Assembly (NCBI RefSeq): GCF_900101295.1
Contig: NZ_FOIL01000002.1
Span: forward strand, 89,372-153,371
Reading direction: 5' to 3'
DNA: 64,000 nt
Source: [Clostridium] aminophilum
Lineage (GTDB): Bacteria > Bacillota > Clostridia > Lachnospirales > Lachnospiraceae
A program made the position numbers and the translations under genes. Below, one piece after another: positions 9,167-17,788 of this stretch (position 1 is the stretch's first letter; every line of letters begins with the position of its first letter). Below the pieces are notes generated by a model, which ran no database searches, was not told where the DNA came from, and saw only the letters and a program-made list of their open reading frames with translations.

Positions 9167-10747
9167 TTATCGTCCGCCGAAGAGCGTTCCGATGATGCCT
9201 CGGAAGAGCGACGCGCCGACATTTCCGCCGATTTTCTTTCCGAACTTTCCGCCGACGGTGCTCCCCACCGCATTGCCGAGTTCTCTGCCGACGGTGCCGG
9301 CCGCCGTCTTCGCGATGGATCCTGCCGCGCTCTGGTATCGCTTCGTCTTTTTTGCATTTTCCTTCTCACGGTCGCGGGCATCCTTCACGGCCTGCTTCTC
9401 CGCCTCTTTCGAAGCCTCCTGCTGCGCGCGCTCCTCGGCGGCGGCCTGCGCAAGGATCGCATTCTTGCGCTGAAGGAACTCATACGCGGAATCGCGGTCG
9501 AAACTGTCGCCATATTTCTCTGCCAGATCCGACGAGCTGACCTGATACTTCCGCGCCGATTCGGATATGGTTCCCATCTTCGACTGCGGAGGAAGAATCT
9601 TTGCCCGCTGCGCCACGGACGGGATTCCTTTCTCGTCGAGGAAGGAGATAACCGCCTCCCCTGTTCCGAGCTCCGAGAGCACGGTTTCGGTGTCAAAGGC
9701 CGGATTTTCCCGGAAAGACCGGGCAGCGGCGCGGATCTTTTTCTTTTCCGCCGGTGTATAAGCCCGGAGCGCATGCTGAATCCGGTTTCCCAGCTGTGAG
9801 AGAACCTCGTCCGGGAGATCGCCGGGATTCTGGGTGATAAAACAGATTCCGACGCCCCGCGAACGGATCAGCTTGACCACCTGCCCGATCTTCTCCTCCA
9901 AAAGCGGAGACGCGTGATCAAACAAAAGATGTGCCTCATCAAAGAAGAAGACAATCTCCGGTTTATCCGCATCTCCCCTCTCCGGGAGCTGCTCAAACAG
10001 CTCACTCATCAGATAGAGCATGAATGTGGAATACAGCACCGGATTCTGAATCGAACTCCGGGCATCCAGAATATTGATAACCCCCCGTCCGTCCGAATCT
10101 CTCCGAAACCAGTCATGGATGTCGATGGCCGGTTCGGCGAAAAAGTTTTCCCCGCCCTGACTCTCCAGCGAAACAACCGCGCGGAGAATCGCGTTTAGGC
10201 TCTGTTTGGTCATATTGCCGTACTGCGCGGAAAACTCCGCATTATTGTCCGCCACATACTGGATCATGGCGCGAAGATCCTTGGTATCAATCAGCAGAAG
10301 GTTCTGTTCATCCGCAATCCGGAAAAGGATCTGAAGAATATCGCTCTGCAGGTCGGACAGCCGAAGAAGACGGGAAAGCAGAAGCGGTCCCATCTCGCTG
10401 ACCGTTGTGTGAAGCGGAAGTCCGTTTTTTCCTTCCAGATCCCAGAACTGCACAGGATACGGCCTGAAGGAAAAGCCCTCCCGGTCCAGCCCGAAGGAGG
10501 CAATGCGCTTCTGCATATCCTCCGTGTTCTCGCCCGGCTCGCACATTCCCGCCAGATCTCCCTTCACATCCGCGAGAAATACCGGAACACCGGCATCGCT
10601 GAGCGATTCCGCGAGAACCTTCAGCGTGATCGTTTTTCCGGTCCCGGTCGCACCGGCGATCAGTCCGTGCCGGTTCAGCATTCCGGGAAACATACAGAGT
10701 TTCTCATCGCCGTCATTTGCCATCCAGATCTTATTCTCATAGAACAT
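9167..10747 (-). CDS. HerA-like ATPase, DUF853 family
   Basis: A FtsK/HerA-superfamily ATPase. Walker A GATGTGKT is at about residues 33-40, a Walker B-like VFFFDEAH with ICFITQNPGDLPDEVLSQLGNRIQH at about 265-330, and a charged coiled-coil stretch (430-475) precedes a glycine-rich C-terminus that ends GTLFGGR. This is the standard DUF853 layout; the family's physiological role is unknown. GGAGGG precedes the ATG at 10747. It is divergent from yqeC. No NurA-like partner is adjacent, so a HerA-NurA defence pair is not supported. Confidence 0.88.
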   Translation of the reverse strand: MFYENKIWMANDGDEKLCMFPGMLNRHGLIAGATGTGKTITLKVLAESLSDAGVPVFLADVKGDLAGMCEPGENTEDMQKRIASFGLDREGFSFRPYPVQFWDLEGKNGLPLHTTVSEMGPLLLSRLLRLSDLQSDILQILFRIADEQNLLLIDTKDLRAMIQYVADNNAEFSAQYGNMTKQSLNAILRAVVSLESQGGENFFAEPAIDIHDWFRRDSDGRGVINILDARSSIQNPVLYSTFMLYLMSELFEQLPERGDADKPEIVFFFDEAHLLFDHASPLLEEKIGQVVKLIRSRGVGICFITQNPGDLPDEVLSQLGNRIQHALRAYTPAEKKKIRAAARSFRENPAFDTETVLSELGTGEAVISFLDEKGIPSVAQRAKILPPQSKMGTISESARKYQVSSSDLAEKYGDSFDRDSAYEFLQRKNAILAQAAAEERAQQEASKEAEKQAVKDARDREKENAKKTKRYQSAAGSIAKTAAGTVGRELGNAVGSTVGGKFGKKIGGNVGASLFRGIIGTLFGGR

Positions 10748-10903
10748 CAGGGAACCCTCCTTTTATCGTGTTTTCTGACTGTTATTGTAGCAAATGACGA
10801 AACGAATTGAAAGAGACGGTGCTTTCTTTGGCTTGTGCGGTTTTTAAATCCATACTATAGTGTCTGTGTGATCCTGCAACGAATACAGCAAAGGATTCTA
10901 TTT

Positions 10904-11638
10904 ATGATGACTGATAATCTTTCAAAAACACTTTGCATCCGCCGCGGCATCACGGCCGTCATCGGAAGCGGCGGAAAGACAACCCTCCTGCGGGAACTGG
11001 CCCGGGAGCTGAGTGCCTGCGGGTCCGTGATTCTCACCACGTCCACGCATATCCGCCCGTTCCCGGATCTCCCGTGCCTTGCTTCCTTTTCCCCGGATTC
11101 ATTGGAAAATGAAGCCGTGATCCGGAGCCGGCTTTCCGTCTCTCCCCTTCTCTGCATCGGCACCCCGGCAAAAGAGGGAAAACTATCCGCACCTCCCCTT
11201 CCGTTTGATCATCTGGCCCGGCTGGCCGATTATGTTCTGATTGAAGCAGACGGATCAAGAGGTCTTCCGATCAAGGCCCATCGCGGCGGCGAGCCGGTCA
11301 TTCCGGACGGGACCCGTCGGATCATCCTGCTCGCCGGATTCTCCGGCTTCGGGAAACCGGTCCGGAACGCGGTCCATGTTCCCGAACGCTTCCTTGCGCT
11401 GACCGGCGCGGGTGAACAGGATCTCCTGACGCCGGAGCTCTGTGGCGAAGCCATTCAAAAAGAACATCTGGCCGATGTCATTGTCCTGAATCAGGCGGAC
11501 GACCTGCATTGTCCGGACTCGGCCCTCCGCACGGAAACACTGTCCCTCTGCCGCCGATTTGCGAAAAAAACCGACCTTCCGGTATTCGCCGGATCCCTGC
11601 GGGAACATTTCCTGATCCGGATCGATCGTGAGTCATAA
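10904..11638 (+). CDS. yqeC: Selenium cofactor biosynthesis protein YqeC
   Basis: Member of the YqeC family found with selenium-dependent molybdenum hydroxylases. It has a P-loop-like ITAVIGSGGKTTLLRELARE near the N-terminus, LTTSTHIRPFP, and VLIEADGSRGLPIKAH, which are the family signatures. The start at 10904 (MMTDNL) is the first position that gives a normal N-terminus; earlier in-frame codons are not conserved. The stop lies 23 bases before the next gene. Exact reaction unknown; the genomic association is the evidence for its role. Confidence 0.88.
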   Translation: MMTDNLSKTLCIRRGITAVIGSGGKTTLLRELARELSACGSVILTTSTHIRPFPDLPCLASFSPDSLENEAVIRSRLSVSPLLCIGTPAKEGKLSAPPLPFDHLARLADYVLIEADGSRGLPIKAHRGGEPVIPDGTRRIILLAGFSGFGKPVRNAVHVPERFLALTGAGEQDLLTPELCGEAIQKEHLADVIVLNQADDLHCPDSALRTETLSLCRRFAKKTDLPVFAGSLREHFLIRIDRES

Positions 11639-11660
11639 CATACAAAAAAGGAGCAACACC

Positions 11661-12788
11661 ATGTCCAATTCTTATTATTCTGCCCTTTCCCGGATTAACC
11701 CGAGAGAAGAATATCTCTCTCTCATCACCATAGACGGCCCGTCTGCGGGTGAAAAGATTCTGTACCGTCTGACAAAAGACGGTCCTGTCTCCCTCGCAGA
11801 AGCCATGCCGGACTCCCGGGAGACCCGCGGTTTCCGCCATACGGATCCCCCGGCACTGCCGCCTCTTGCACCGTCCGATCCGACGTTTCGGACCGAAAAC
11901 GGTCTGGTGTATGCGGAGCGCTTCGGCGGAAAGACCGAAATCGTCCTCTGCGGCGCGGGCCACGTCGCGCTCGCCGTCACCCGGATGGCAAAATTCCTCT
12001 CCATGCATGTGACGGTCATCGACGACCGTTCCGAGTTTACGGAGAAAGCCGAAGCCGCCGGCGCAGACCGCGTCATCTGTGATTCGTTCGAACACGCGCT
12101 GGACGGAATTCCGGGGAACGCGAACACAGCGTTCATCGTCATGACCCGCGCACACGCCTATGACAAAGTCTGCCTCCGTAAGATTCTGGAAAAGCCGTAT
12201 CTCTACCTCGGCATGATGGGAAGCCACGGCAGAACCGCTCTCATCCGGGAGGAATTTCTCGCTTCCGGATATACAAAAAAGACGATGGACACGGTACACA
12301 TGCCCATCGGTCTTGAAATCCATTCCGAGACGCCGGAAGAAATTGCGGTCTCTATTCTGGCGGAACTGATCTGTATCGCGAATTCCTCCGCCAAAGGTTT
12401 CGGATACTCGTCTGAAATGCTGTCCGCCCTGCGCTCCGCAGCGGCCGGTCCGCTGGCCATGGCTGTCATCGTCCGCAAAGAGGGGGAAGCGCCGAGAAAC
12501 CCGGGAGCGAAACTCTTCGTCCGGCCGGACGGCACATTTGTCGGAACCATCGGCGGCGGATTCGCGGAGGCCATGATCCGGAAAGCCGGCCTTGTTCTGC
12601 TGAACGACGGCGATGGTGCCGAAGCGCTGGACCGGGAACTCTCCCTTCACGGCGGCCGCATTCTCTCCCGGACCGGGGCCCGCATGCTGATTGACCTTTC
12701 CATTCATGCTGCCGACGACGACATGGCCGGCATGTTCTGCGGCGGCAGCGTTCTGGTTTATGTGGAGCGGACCGATATTACATCTTGA
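11661..12788 (+). CDS. XdhC-like molybdenum hydroxylase maturation protein
   Basis: XdhC proteins sulfurate or insert the molybdenum cofactor. The N-terminal 230 residues hold the NAD-binding XdhC Rossmann part (EIVLCGAGHVALAVTRMAKF, then LGMMGSHGRTALIREE), and residues ~260-300 hold the XdhC/CoxI segment (AVIVRKEGEAPRNPGAK ... GTIGGG-x-AEA), i.e. the reverse of the usual XdhC order, as in the selenium-cluster proteins first noticed in Enterococcus (EF2563 type). AAGGAG sits before ATG 11661. It overlaps the convergent DUF3343 gene by eleven bases at their stops. Confidence 0.85.
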   Translation: MSNSYYSALSRINPREEYLSLITIDGPSAGEKILYRLTKDGPVSLAEAMPDSRETRGFRHTDPPALPPLAPSDPTFRTENGLVYAERFGGKTEIVLCGAGHVALAVTRMAKFLSMHVTVIDDRSEFTEKAEAAGADRVICDSFEHALDGIPGNANTAFIVMTRAHAYDKVCLRKILEKPYLYLGMMGSHGRTALIREEFLASGYTKKTMDTVHMPIGLEIHSETPEEIAVSILAELICIANSSAKGFGYSSEMLSALRSAAAGPLAMAVIVRKEGEAPRNPGAKLFVRPDGTFVGTIGGGFAEAMIRKAGLVLLNDGDGAEALDRELSLHGGRILSRTGARMLIDLSIHAADDDMAGMFCGGSVLVYVERTDITS

Positions 12789-13014
12789 CCGCGGTGACCT
12801 TCTCCGGCGCTGTGCCGCCGGATCGGATCGTCTCACGGTATTCTCCGTACGCTCCGACATCCATGCGCCACGCAATCCCGCATCCCGCGGAAATCTCCCG
12901 CGGGACCGGGATGGTCCTTCCCGGAATTCCGTTTTCCGCGGCAAATGCCTCAAATCGCATGGCCGACCGCGTCGTCGAAAAGGTAAGGATAATATAATCT
13001 TTCTTTTCTCTCAT
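12778..13014 (-). CDS. DUF3343 protein (putative Se/S carrier-like)
   Basis: A 78-residue protein starting MREKKDYIILTF, with the STRSAMRFEAFAAENGI and IPVPREISAGCGIAWR segments of DUF3343. The single Cys in the AGCG stretch is the expected chalcogen-carrying residue in this family. Its place after the cysteine desulfurase gene (6-base gap) supports a role in passing sulfur or selenium; that role is inferred from context. Confidence 0.88.
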   Translation of the reverse strand: MREKKDYIILTFSTTRSAMRFEAFAAENGIPGRTIPVPREISAGCGIAWRMDVGAYGEYRETIRSGGTAPEKVTAVKM

Positions 13015-13020
13015 GTTGTC

Positions 13021-14175
13021 TTACATTGTCTCTGCAATATTTTTCAGTGCATCCGCAGCCTGTTCCGCTTCTTCTTCCGTATTAAACGCTGAAAAACTGA
13101 ACCGGACGATCCCCTGTTCTTTCGTCCCGAAAAATTCATGCATGAGCGGTGCGCAGTGCGCTCCTGCCCGAACACAGATTCCGGCTTCCTCCCACAGGCG
13201 GTCCGCAACCACCGACGCATCCTCTTCCCCGAGATTCAGCGAGACGATCCCCGTCCCCTCCATGTCACGGTAACCGTAGAGTTTCAGGTTTGGAATCTCC
13301 CGGATCCGCCGGACAAAGCAGCCGGCCAATATTCTCTCGTGCTTCAGAATCCTCTCCGGACCGGTCTCCAGGACAAAACGGATGCCGGCCTCCAGACCGG
13401 CAATGCCGGGCGTGTTTCTCGTTCCGGCTTCCAGCACCGTCGGCATTTCCTTCGGCATGTCCCGGTCAAAGCTGTGAATCCCGCTGCCGCCGATCAGAAG
13501 CGGGCGGACTGCCAGCCCGGCCCGCACATAGATGCCGCCGGTCCCCTGCGGGCCGAAAAGGCCCTTATGTCCGGTGAAGCAATAAATATCAATTCCGTCC
13601 CGCTCTACGTTCACCGGAACCGCCCCAAGAGCCTGTGCGCCGTCCACAATCAGCAGAATCCCGTTCTCCCGGGCAAATGCCGCCACAGCCGTAAGGTCGG
13701 TGATTCTTCCCGTCACATTCGACGCGTGGGTGATCACCATCGCCGCCGTCTCCGCGGTCAGAAGCTGCGGAAGCCGCGCCGGATCCAGTCTTCCGTCCGG
13801 TTCCGGCTCCCAGAAGGTCAGCGATGCCTTTCCTTCTTTTTCCAGCCGGTACAGCGGCCGGAGAACCGAATTGTGTTCTGTCCGCGTCGTGATGATCCGG
13901 AACGGCTCCTTCTTACGGACCATCTCCGGCAGCGCGCTGACCGCTGCATTCAGGGACTCGGTCACATTCTGCGTAAAGGCAATCCGTTCCGGATCTTCTG
14001 TCCCGAGAAGTTCCGCTGCCGCCTCCGACGCCCGGAAAAGAATCCGGGATGCATTCAGAGAAGCCGCATACGCGCCTCTTCCGGGGTTTCCCGCCTCCTC
14101 CAGTGCCCGGATCATTGCCGTCTTCACCCCCTCCGGTTTCCGGAGCGTCGTCGCTGCATTGTCGAGATAAATCAT
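13021..14175 (-). CDS. Cysteine desulfurase-like aminotransferase class V
   Basis: PLP enzyme of the type embedded in selenium-hydroxylase clusters (EF2568-like). PLP-binding lysine is in CFTGHKGLFGPQGTGG, and the persulfide/selenide cysteine is in VRAGAHCAPLMHEFFG. 384 residues beginning MIYLDNAATTLRKP. It would release sulfur or selenium from (seleno)cysteine for the neighbours DUF3343, YedF and SelD. It starts 82 bases after yedF. Confidence 0.92.
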   Translation of the reverse strand: MIYLDNAATTLRKPEGVKTAMIRALEEAGNPGRGAYAASLNASRILFRASEAAAELLGTEDPERIAFTQNVTESLNAAVSALPEMVRKKEPFRIITTRTEHNSVLRPLYRLEKEGKASLTFWEPEPDGRLDPARLPQLLTAETAAMVITHASNVTGRITDLTAVAAFARENGILLIVDGAQALGAVPVNVERDGIDIYCFTGHKGLFGPQGTGGIYVRAGLAVRPLLIGGSGIHSFDRDMPKEMPTVLEAGTRNTPGIAGLEAGIRFVLETGPERILKHERILAGCFVRRIREIPNLKLYGYRDMEGTGIVSLNLGEEDASVVADRLWEEAGICVRAGAHCAPLMHEFFGTKEQGIVRFSFSAFNTEEEAEQAADALKNIAETM

Positions 14176-14213
14176 GGCTTCTCCCTTCCGAAAAAGTTCG
14201 TACTGGCCGTTTT

Positions 14214-14233
14214 CTTTTTTTCGCGAAAAAAAG
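14214..14233. repeat. Perfect 20-base palindrome in the yedF-csd gap
   Basis: CTTTTTTT-CGCG-AAAAAAAG. Could act as a weak terminator/attenuator or a protein site; no further evidence. Confidence 0.4.
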
Positions 14234-14257
14234 ACGTGCCTTCCTACGTTTTTTTCC

Positions 14258-14887
14258 TTACGGGCGGATGATCCGGGATGCGCTCATCTGTTTTTCCACG
14301 ATCTCATACATATTGGAGACGCCGCCCACCGCCAGCTTCTCTTTCATCTCATAGAAGCCGAGGCAGGTTCCGCAGGTGAGGATCTCCACGCCGCTCTCCT
14401 CCAGCTTCTTCAGGTCTTCCAGAACCGGCGATCCCTCACAGGTAAGCTTTGCGCCGCCGTTGTAAAACAGCATGGTATCCGGCAAAGCATCCTGCTGTGT
14501 GAGGGCAAAGGTGAAAGCCTTGATCAGAACGGTGCCCAGCTCGTCATCGCCCACTCCCATCCGGTCCGAAGCAACCACGACCACCGTCTTTCCCGCAGCC
14601 GGTACCGGAATTTCTTCCCTTCCGGCAGGATTTTCCATCGCTGCGCCTTCACCTGCCGCATTCTCCGGTGCCGGCACATCCATCTCCACACGGTATTCTC
14701 CTTCCGCTTTTTTCTCCGAGCGGACCGGGTATCCCATCTGCACCGCCATCTTGGTAAGGTTCTCCACCGAAGTCGGATTGTCTACCAGAACCTCCACTGT
14801 ATCTGCCGCGTTCAGTTCACGGATCGCCTGCTTTGCCATCACAATCGGTACCGGGCAAACCTCTCCCATTGCATTCACTGTCTTCAT
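14258..14887 (-). CDS. yedF: Sulfurtransferase-like selenium metabolism protein YedF
   Basis: N-terminal TusA-like domain with the CPVPIVMAKQAIREL motif (residues ~9-25), then an acidic/Ala-rich linker and a C-terminal DsrE-like domain with VLIKAFTFAL and LTCGTCLGFYEM. This fusion is the form seen in selenium-metabolism clusters. Start at 14887 is fixed by GGAGGA; a longer frame to 14974 is unlikely. 209 residues. Likely carries a persulfide or perselenide to the hydroxylase cofactor. Confidence 0.92.
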   Translation of the reverse strand: MKTVNAMGEVCPVPIVMAKQAIRELNAADTVEVLVDNPTSVENLTKMAVQMGYPVRSEKKAEGEYRVEMDVPAPENAAGEGAAMENPAGREEIPVPAAGKTVVVVASDRMGVGDDELGTVLIKAFTFALTQQDALPDTMLFYNGGAKLTCEGSPVLEDLKKLEESGVEILTCGTCLGFYEMKEKLAVGGVSNMYEIVEKQMSASRIIRP

Positions 14888-14958
14888 TCTTATGATCCTC
14901 CATTGTCCTCTGTACTCAGACACTCCATTCCTTTTGTCTGCCTGAGCCGTTCTTCTCA

Positions 14959-14980
14959 GCCTGAATGAAAACATTCAGGC
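14959..14980. other. Perfect stem-loop in the yedF leader
   Basis: GCCTGAATG-AAAA-CATTCAGGC, 9-bp stem with a four-base loop, about 72 bases upstream of yedF. No U-tract, so probably RNA processing or a protein-binding hairpin between selD and yedF. Confidence 0.45.
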
Positions 14981-15099
14981 CTGTATTCCGGATGGAATCC
15001 CGATGATTTCCCGATGAAATCCCTCTTTTCGGGAGTTTTTAACGGAATCCTCATTCTATCCTCATTCTAGCCGACATTATTCCGTATTTTAGTGCCATA

Positions 15100-16182
15100 T
15101 TATCGGTGATTGACCGAACATCCCCGTCCAATCATCGGATGATATTCCGGACCAGATTCACGCAAAACCGTAATCTCCGGACCGCTCTTTTCCGTCACCT
15201 CTCCGACGATGGCAGCCAGCGGAAATGTGCAGGTCAGATCGCCAACCAGCCGCTCCGCCTGCTCCCGCGGAAGCGCAAAGAGAAGTCCGCCCGCCGTCTG
15301 CGGATCAAACAGCACTTCTTCCGCACCGAAGGGAATTCCGTCAAAGCAGACGTGGTCTCCGACATAATTCCGGTTTTTCTGTCCGCCTCCGGTGATCAGG
15401 AATTCCTCCGCATAAGTCAGCGCATCGCCCAAAACCGGGATGTCTTTCCAGAAAATGCGGCAGGCTGTCTCCCCTCCCATCATCTCGTGAAGATGTCCCA
15501 GAAATCCGAAGCCGGTCACATCCGTACAGGCGTGAATCTCGTATTGTCTCGCGCAAAGGCTCGCTTCCCGGTTCAGCGTCGTCATGGACAGGATCGCCGC
15601 ATCCATCGATTCCGCGGATGCCTCTCCCACCCGGTCTGCCGCACAGATAATCCCGGTCCCGAGTCCCTTCGTCAGCACCAGTGCATCCCCGGGCTTCGCG
15701 CCCACATTTTTCCAGATCTTCTTCGGATTCACCAGCCCCGTGACAGATAAGCCGTACTTGACATCGCTGTCGGCGATGGAATGGCCGCCCGCCAGCGTTC
15801 CGCCGGCTTCGATCACCTTCTCGCTTCCGCCCCGCAGAATCTCACCCAGAATGTTCAGGCTGTAGGATTCCGGGAAGCAGACGATGTTCAATGCCGTCTT
15901 CACTTCTCCGCCCATCGCATATATATCGCTCAGTGCATTGGTCGCCGCGATTTTCCCGAAGGTATACGGGTCTTTCACCATAGGCGGAAAGAAATCCAGA
16001 GTCTGCACGATGGCAAGATCCTCCGAAACCTGATAGACCGCCGCGTCATCGTGGGAGTCAAACCCGACCAGAAGTTTTTCGTCCTTCGGTCCTTTCGGGA
16101 GTTTCTCCAGAACGCGGGAAAGGAGTCCCGCTCCCAGTTTCGCGGTACACCCGCCGCTCTTGCAAAACACGATCTCTGACAT
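15100..16182 (-). CDS. selD: Selenide, water dikinase (selenophosphate synthetase)
   Basis: Makes selenophosphate from selenide and ATP. The active-site region reads [10 protein letters not shown] near residues 8-17, so the catalytic position is cysteine, not selenocysteine, with the nearby Lys retained. [38 protein letters not shown] and [15 protein letters not shown] are PurM/SelD-fold signatures. 360 residues. It supplies the selenium donor for the surrounding maturation genes; no selA, selB or tRNA-Sec is visible in the window. Confidence 0.95.
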   Translation of the reverse strand: MSEIVFCKSGGCTAKLGAGLLSRVLEKLPKGPKDEKLLVGFDSHDDAAVYQVSEDLAIVQTLDFFPPMVKDPYTFGKIAATNALSDIYAMGGEVKTALNIVCFPESYSLNILGEILRGGSEKVIEAGGTLAGGHSIADSDVKYGLSVTGLVNPKKIWKNVGAKPGDALVLTKGLGTGIICAADRVGEASAESMDAAILSMTTLNREASLCARQYEIHACTDVTGFGFLGHLHEMMGGETACRIFWKDIPVLGDALTYAEEFLITGGGQKNRNYVGDHVCFDGIPFGAEEVLFDPQTAGGLLFALPREQAERLVGDLTCTFPLAAIVGEVTEKSGPEITVLRESGPEYHPMIGRGCSVNHR

Positions 16183-16279
16183 AATTCTCTCCTCTTCTGT
16201 TCCTGCCCGCTTCGCTACCAGTGGCTTTTATGTCCGGACAGACCTGCCGGTTCCGGCGCATTTGCCCGTTCAGACGTTT

Positions 16280-17116
16280 TTACATCGCCCCGCCTTTTGA
16301 TTGTCTTTCCCGGTATGCCGCACAGACAAGCTCCAGAACGCTGCCGGCAATGCATCGCGCCTTGTCGGAGATCGTAAAGCAGTTCCGGTACTGATCCTGC
16401 CGGGGATCGATGTCGGCGATCTTAAATCCCTCCGTCACCGGATATCCGTCCCGGATCATGCCGCGGATCAGACCGGAGAGGGTTGCCGGAACCTCCGTCA
16501 CCTCGTTCTCCGATCCATGGATCCGAAGAATCACTTCACCTTTTTCCACCGTATCTCCGATGTTCCGGACATGCCGGGTCACCCCCGCTGCCGGAGCATG
16601 AATCACCCGCTCTTTTCCGTATCCCCCGATCACACCGGGAATGCCGGTATTCGGCTGTGCACACCCTTCGGTGATGATCCGTCCGAGGTTATGTCCGCGC
16701 ATGGTCTCAATCACATAATCCACATCTTCTCCCGCGCAGAAACCCGGACCGAGTCCGATGACCGTCGGTGCCATATCCCGACCGGTTCCCAGATTCTTCT
16801 TTGCGAGAATCGCATCGATCAGCACATCCGGCCGATATTCCCCGATGGATTTCCCGGCGTGGTCCACCAGCACCGGAACCACTCCTTCCTCCAGCATCCG
16901 CACCGCCTCCGCAAGGGATATGGCCCGTTTCGCCGTTAAGCCCTCCACGACCGCTGCATCCCCGTAGACACATTCGCAAAGGGAAACCTGCCGGCGGATC
17001 GCCGACGGCTTATCTGTCTCCAGAACGACCGGACGGAATCCCGCCATCCAAAGCCGGTGAATGGTGCCGGTGGCGATATCCCCCGCACCTCTCACCATGA
17101 TCCTGAACTGATCCAT
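16280..17116 (-). CDS. yqeB: Selenium-dependent molybdenum cofactor maturation protein YqeB
   Basis: 278 residues with the YqeB N-terminus (IMVRGAGDIATGTIHRLWMAGF) and LGPGFCAGEDVDYVIETMRGHNLGR, the family's most conserved part. Found only with selenium-dependent molybdenum hydroxylase systems. First gene of the leftward selenium operon (yqeB-selD-yedF-csd-DUF3343). Reaction not known. Confidence 0.9.
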   Translation of the reverse strand: MDQFRIMVRGAGDIATGTIHRLWMAGFRPVVLETDKPSAIRRQVSLCECVYGDAAVVEGLTAKRAISLAEAVRMLEEGVVPVLVDHAGKSIGEYRPDVLIDAILAKKNLGTGRDMAPTVIGLGPGFCAGEDVDYVIETMRGHNLGRIITEGCAQPNTGIPGVIGGYGKERVIHAPAAGVTRHVRNIGDTVEKGEVILRIHGSENEVTEVPATLSGLIRGMIRDGYPVTEGFKIADIDPRQDQYRNCFTISDKARCIAGSVLELVCAAYRERQSKGGAM

Positions 17117-17298
17117 TTATCGTCCTCCTTTACCATCTGTCCATTGTATCACCGTTATATTTCTTTGAGAATAACGTTCTTCTCTGGCGTCGCCGGGGGC
17201 CGGTCTTTCCGCCCCTGCCGGATTTGCTTTCCACGGCGCGCTTCCCCCGCAAAGCGTTTTTGTTTCATAGGGAATTTCGGAGAAATTTACCATGAAGC

Positions 17299-17348
17299 AA
17301 AAAACTCCATGAGGGGCAGTGTACACTTTGACACCTTCCCTCATGGAG
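17299..17348 (-). terminator. Intrinsic terminator of the trkA-trkH-dtxR operon
   Basis: CTCCATGAGGG pairs with CCCTCATGGAG (11 bp) and is followed on the minus strand by six U. It lies 38 bases after the dtxR stop. Confidence 0.88.
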
Positions 17349-17386
17349 AGCTGCTCGATCGTCTGATTGGTCTGTTTTTTTGCGCC

Positions 17387-17758
17387 TCACTGCGTCAGCA
17401 TTTCCGCCAGGCTCTTCAGAGCCGCAAAGCTTTCCGGGCTCAGGTCATGCTCCACCCGGCATGCATCCTCCGCCGCAAGCTTCTCCGGTACTCCCAGCGC
17501 CGAAAAAAGCTTGGTCAGAGTTGTATGGCGCTCATAGATCTTTTCCGCGATCTGCAGTCCCGGTTCCAGAAGAGTGATATATCCCTCCTTGGACATGGAA
17601 ATGTATCCGCCTTCCCGCAGATTTTTCATTGCTACACTGACGCTCGGCTTGGAAAAACCGAGATCGTTCGCCACGTCGATGGAGCGAACCACCGGATTGG
17701 TCTTGCTGAGCATCAGAATGGACTCGAGGTAATCCTCCGCTGACTGCTGTATTTTCAA
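17387..17758 (-). CDS. DtxR/MntR-family metal-dependent regulator, short form
   Basis: 123 residues: winged helix at 1-60 (SAEDYLESILML, GFSKPSVSVAMKNL) and the metal-binding/dimerisation helices with ERHTTLTKLFSALGV and DACRVEHDLSPESF, which carry the expected His/Glu/Cys ligands. No C-terminal SH3-like domain. It lies 30 bases after trkH with the same orientation, so a metal-responsive repressor is built into a potassium-uptake operon. Which metal it senses cannot be told from here. Confidence 0.88.
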   Translation of the reverse strand: MKIQQSAEDYLESILMLSKTNPVVRSIDVANDLGFSKPSVSVAMKNLREGGYISMSKEGYITLLEPGLQIAEKIYERHTTLTKLFSALGVPEKLAAEDACRVEHDLSPESFAALKSLAEMLTQ

Positions 17759-17788
17759 AATAACGCCTCCCTGTCTGTCTCGACTTCC

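Noticed and set aside
9167..10747. HerA-based defence gene
   Set aside because: It is a DUF853 housekeeping-type ATPase with no nuclease or Sir2-like partner beside it.
15100..16182. Selenocysteine-containing SelD
   Set aside because: The reading frame has no in-frame TGA and the active position is Cys.
17117..17344. 75-codon minus-strand frame upstream of yqeB
   Set aside because: It starts within the trk operon terminator and shows no homology or codon pattern of a gene.
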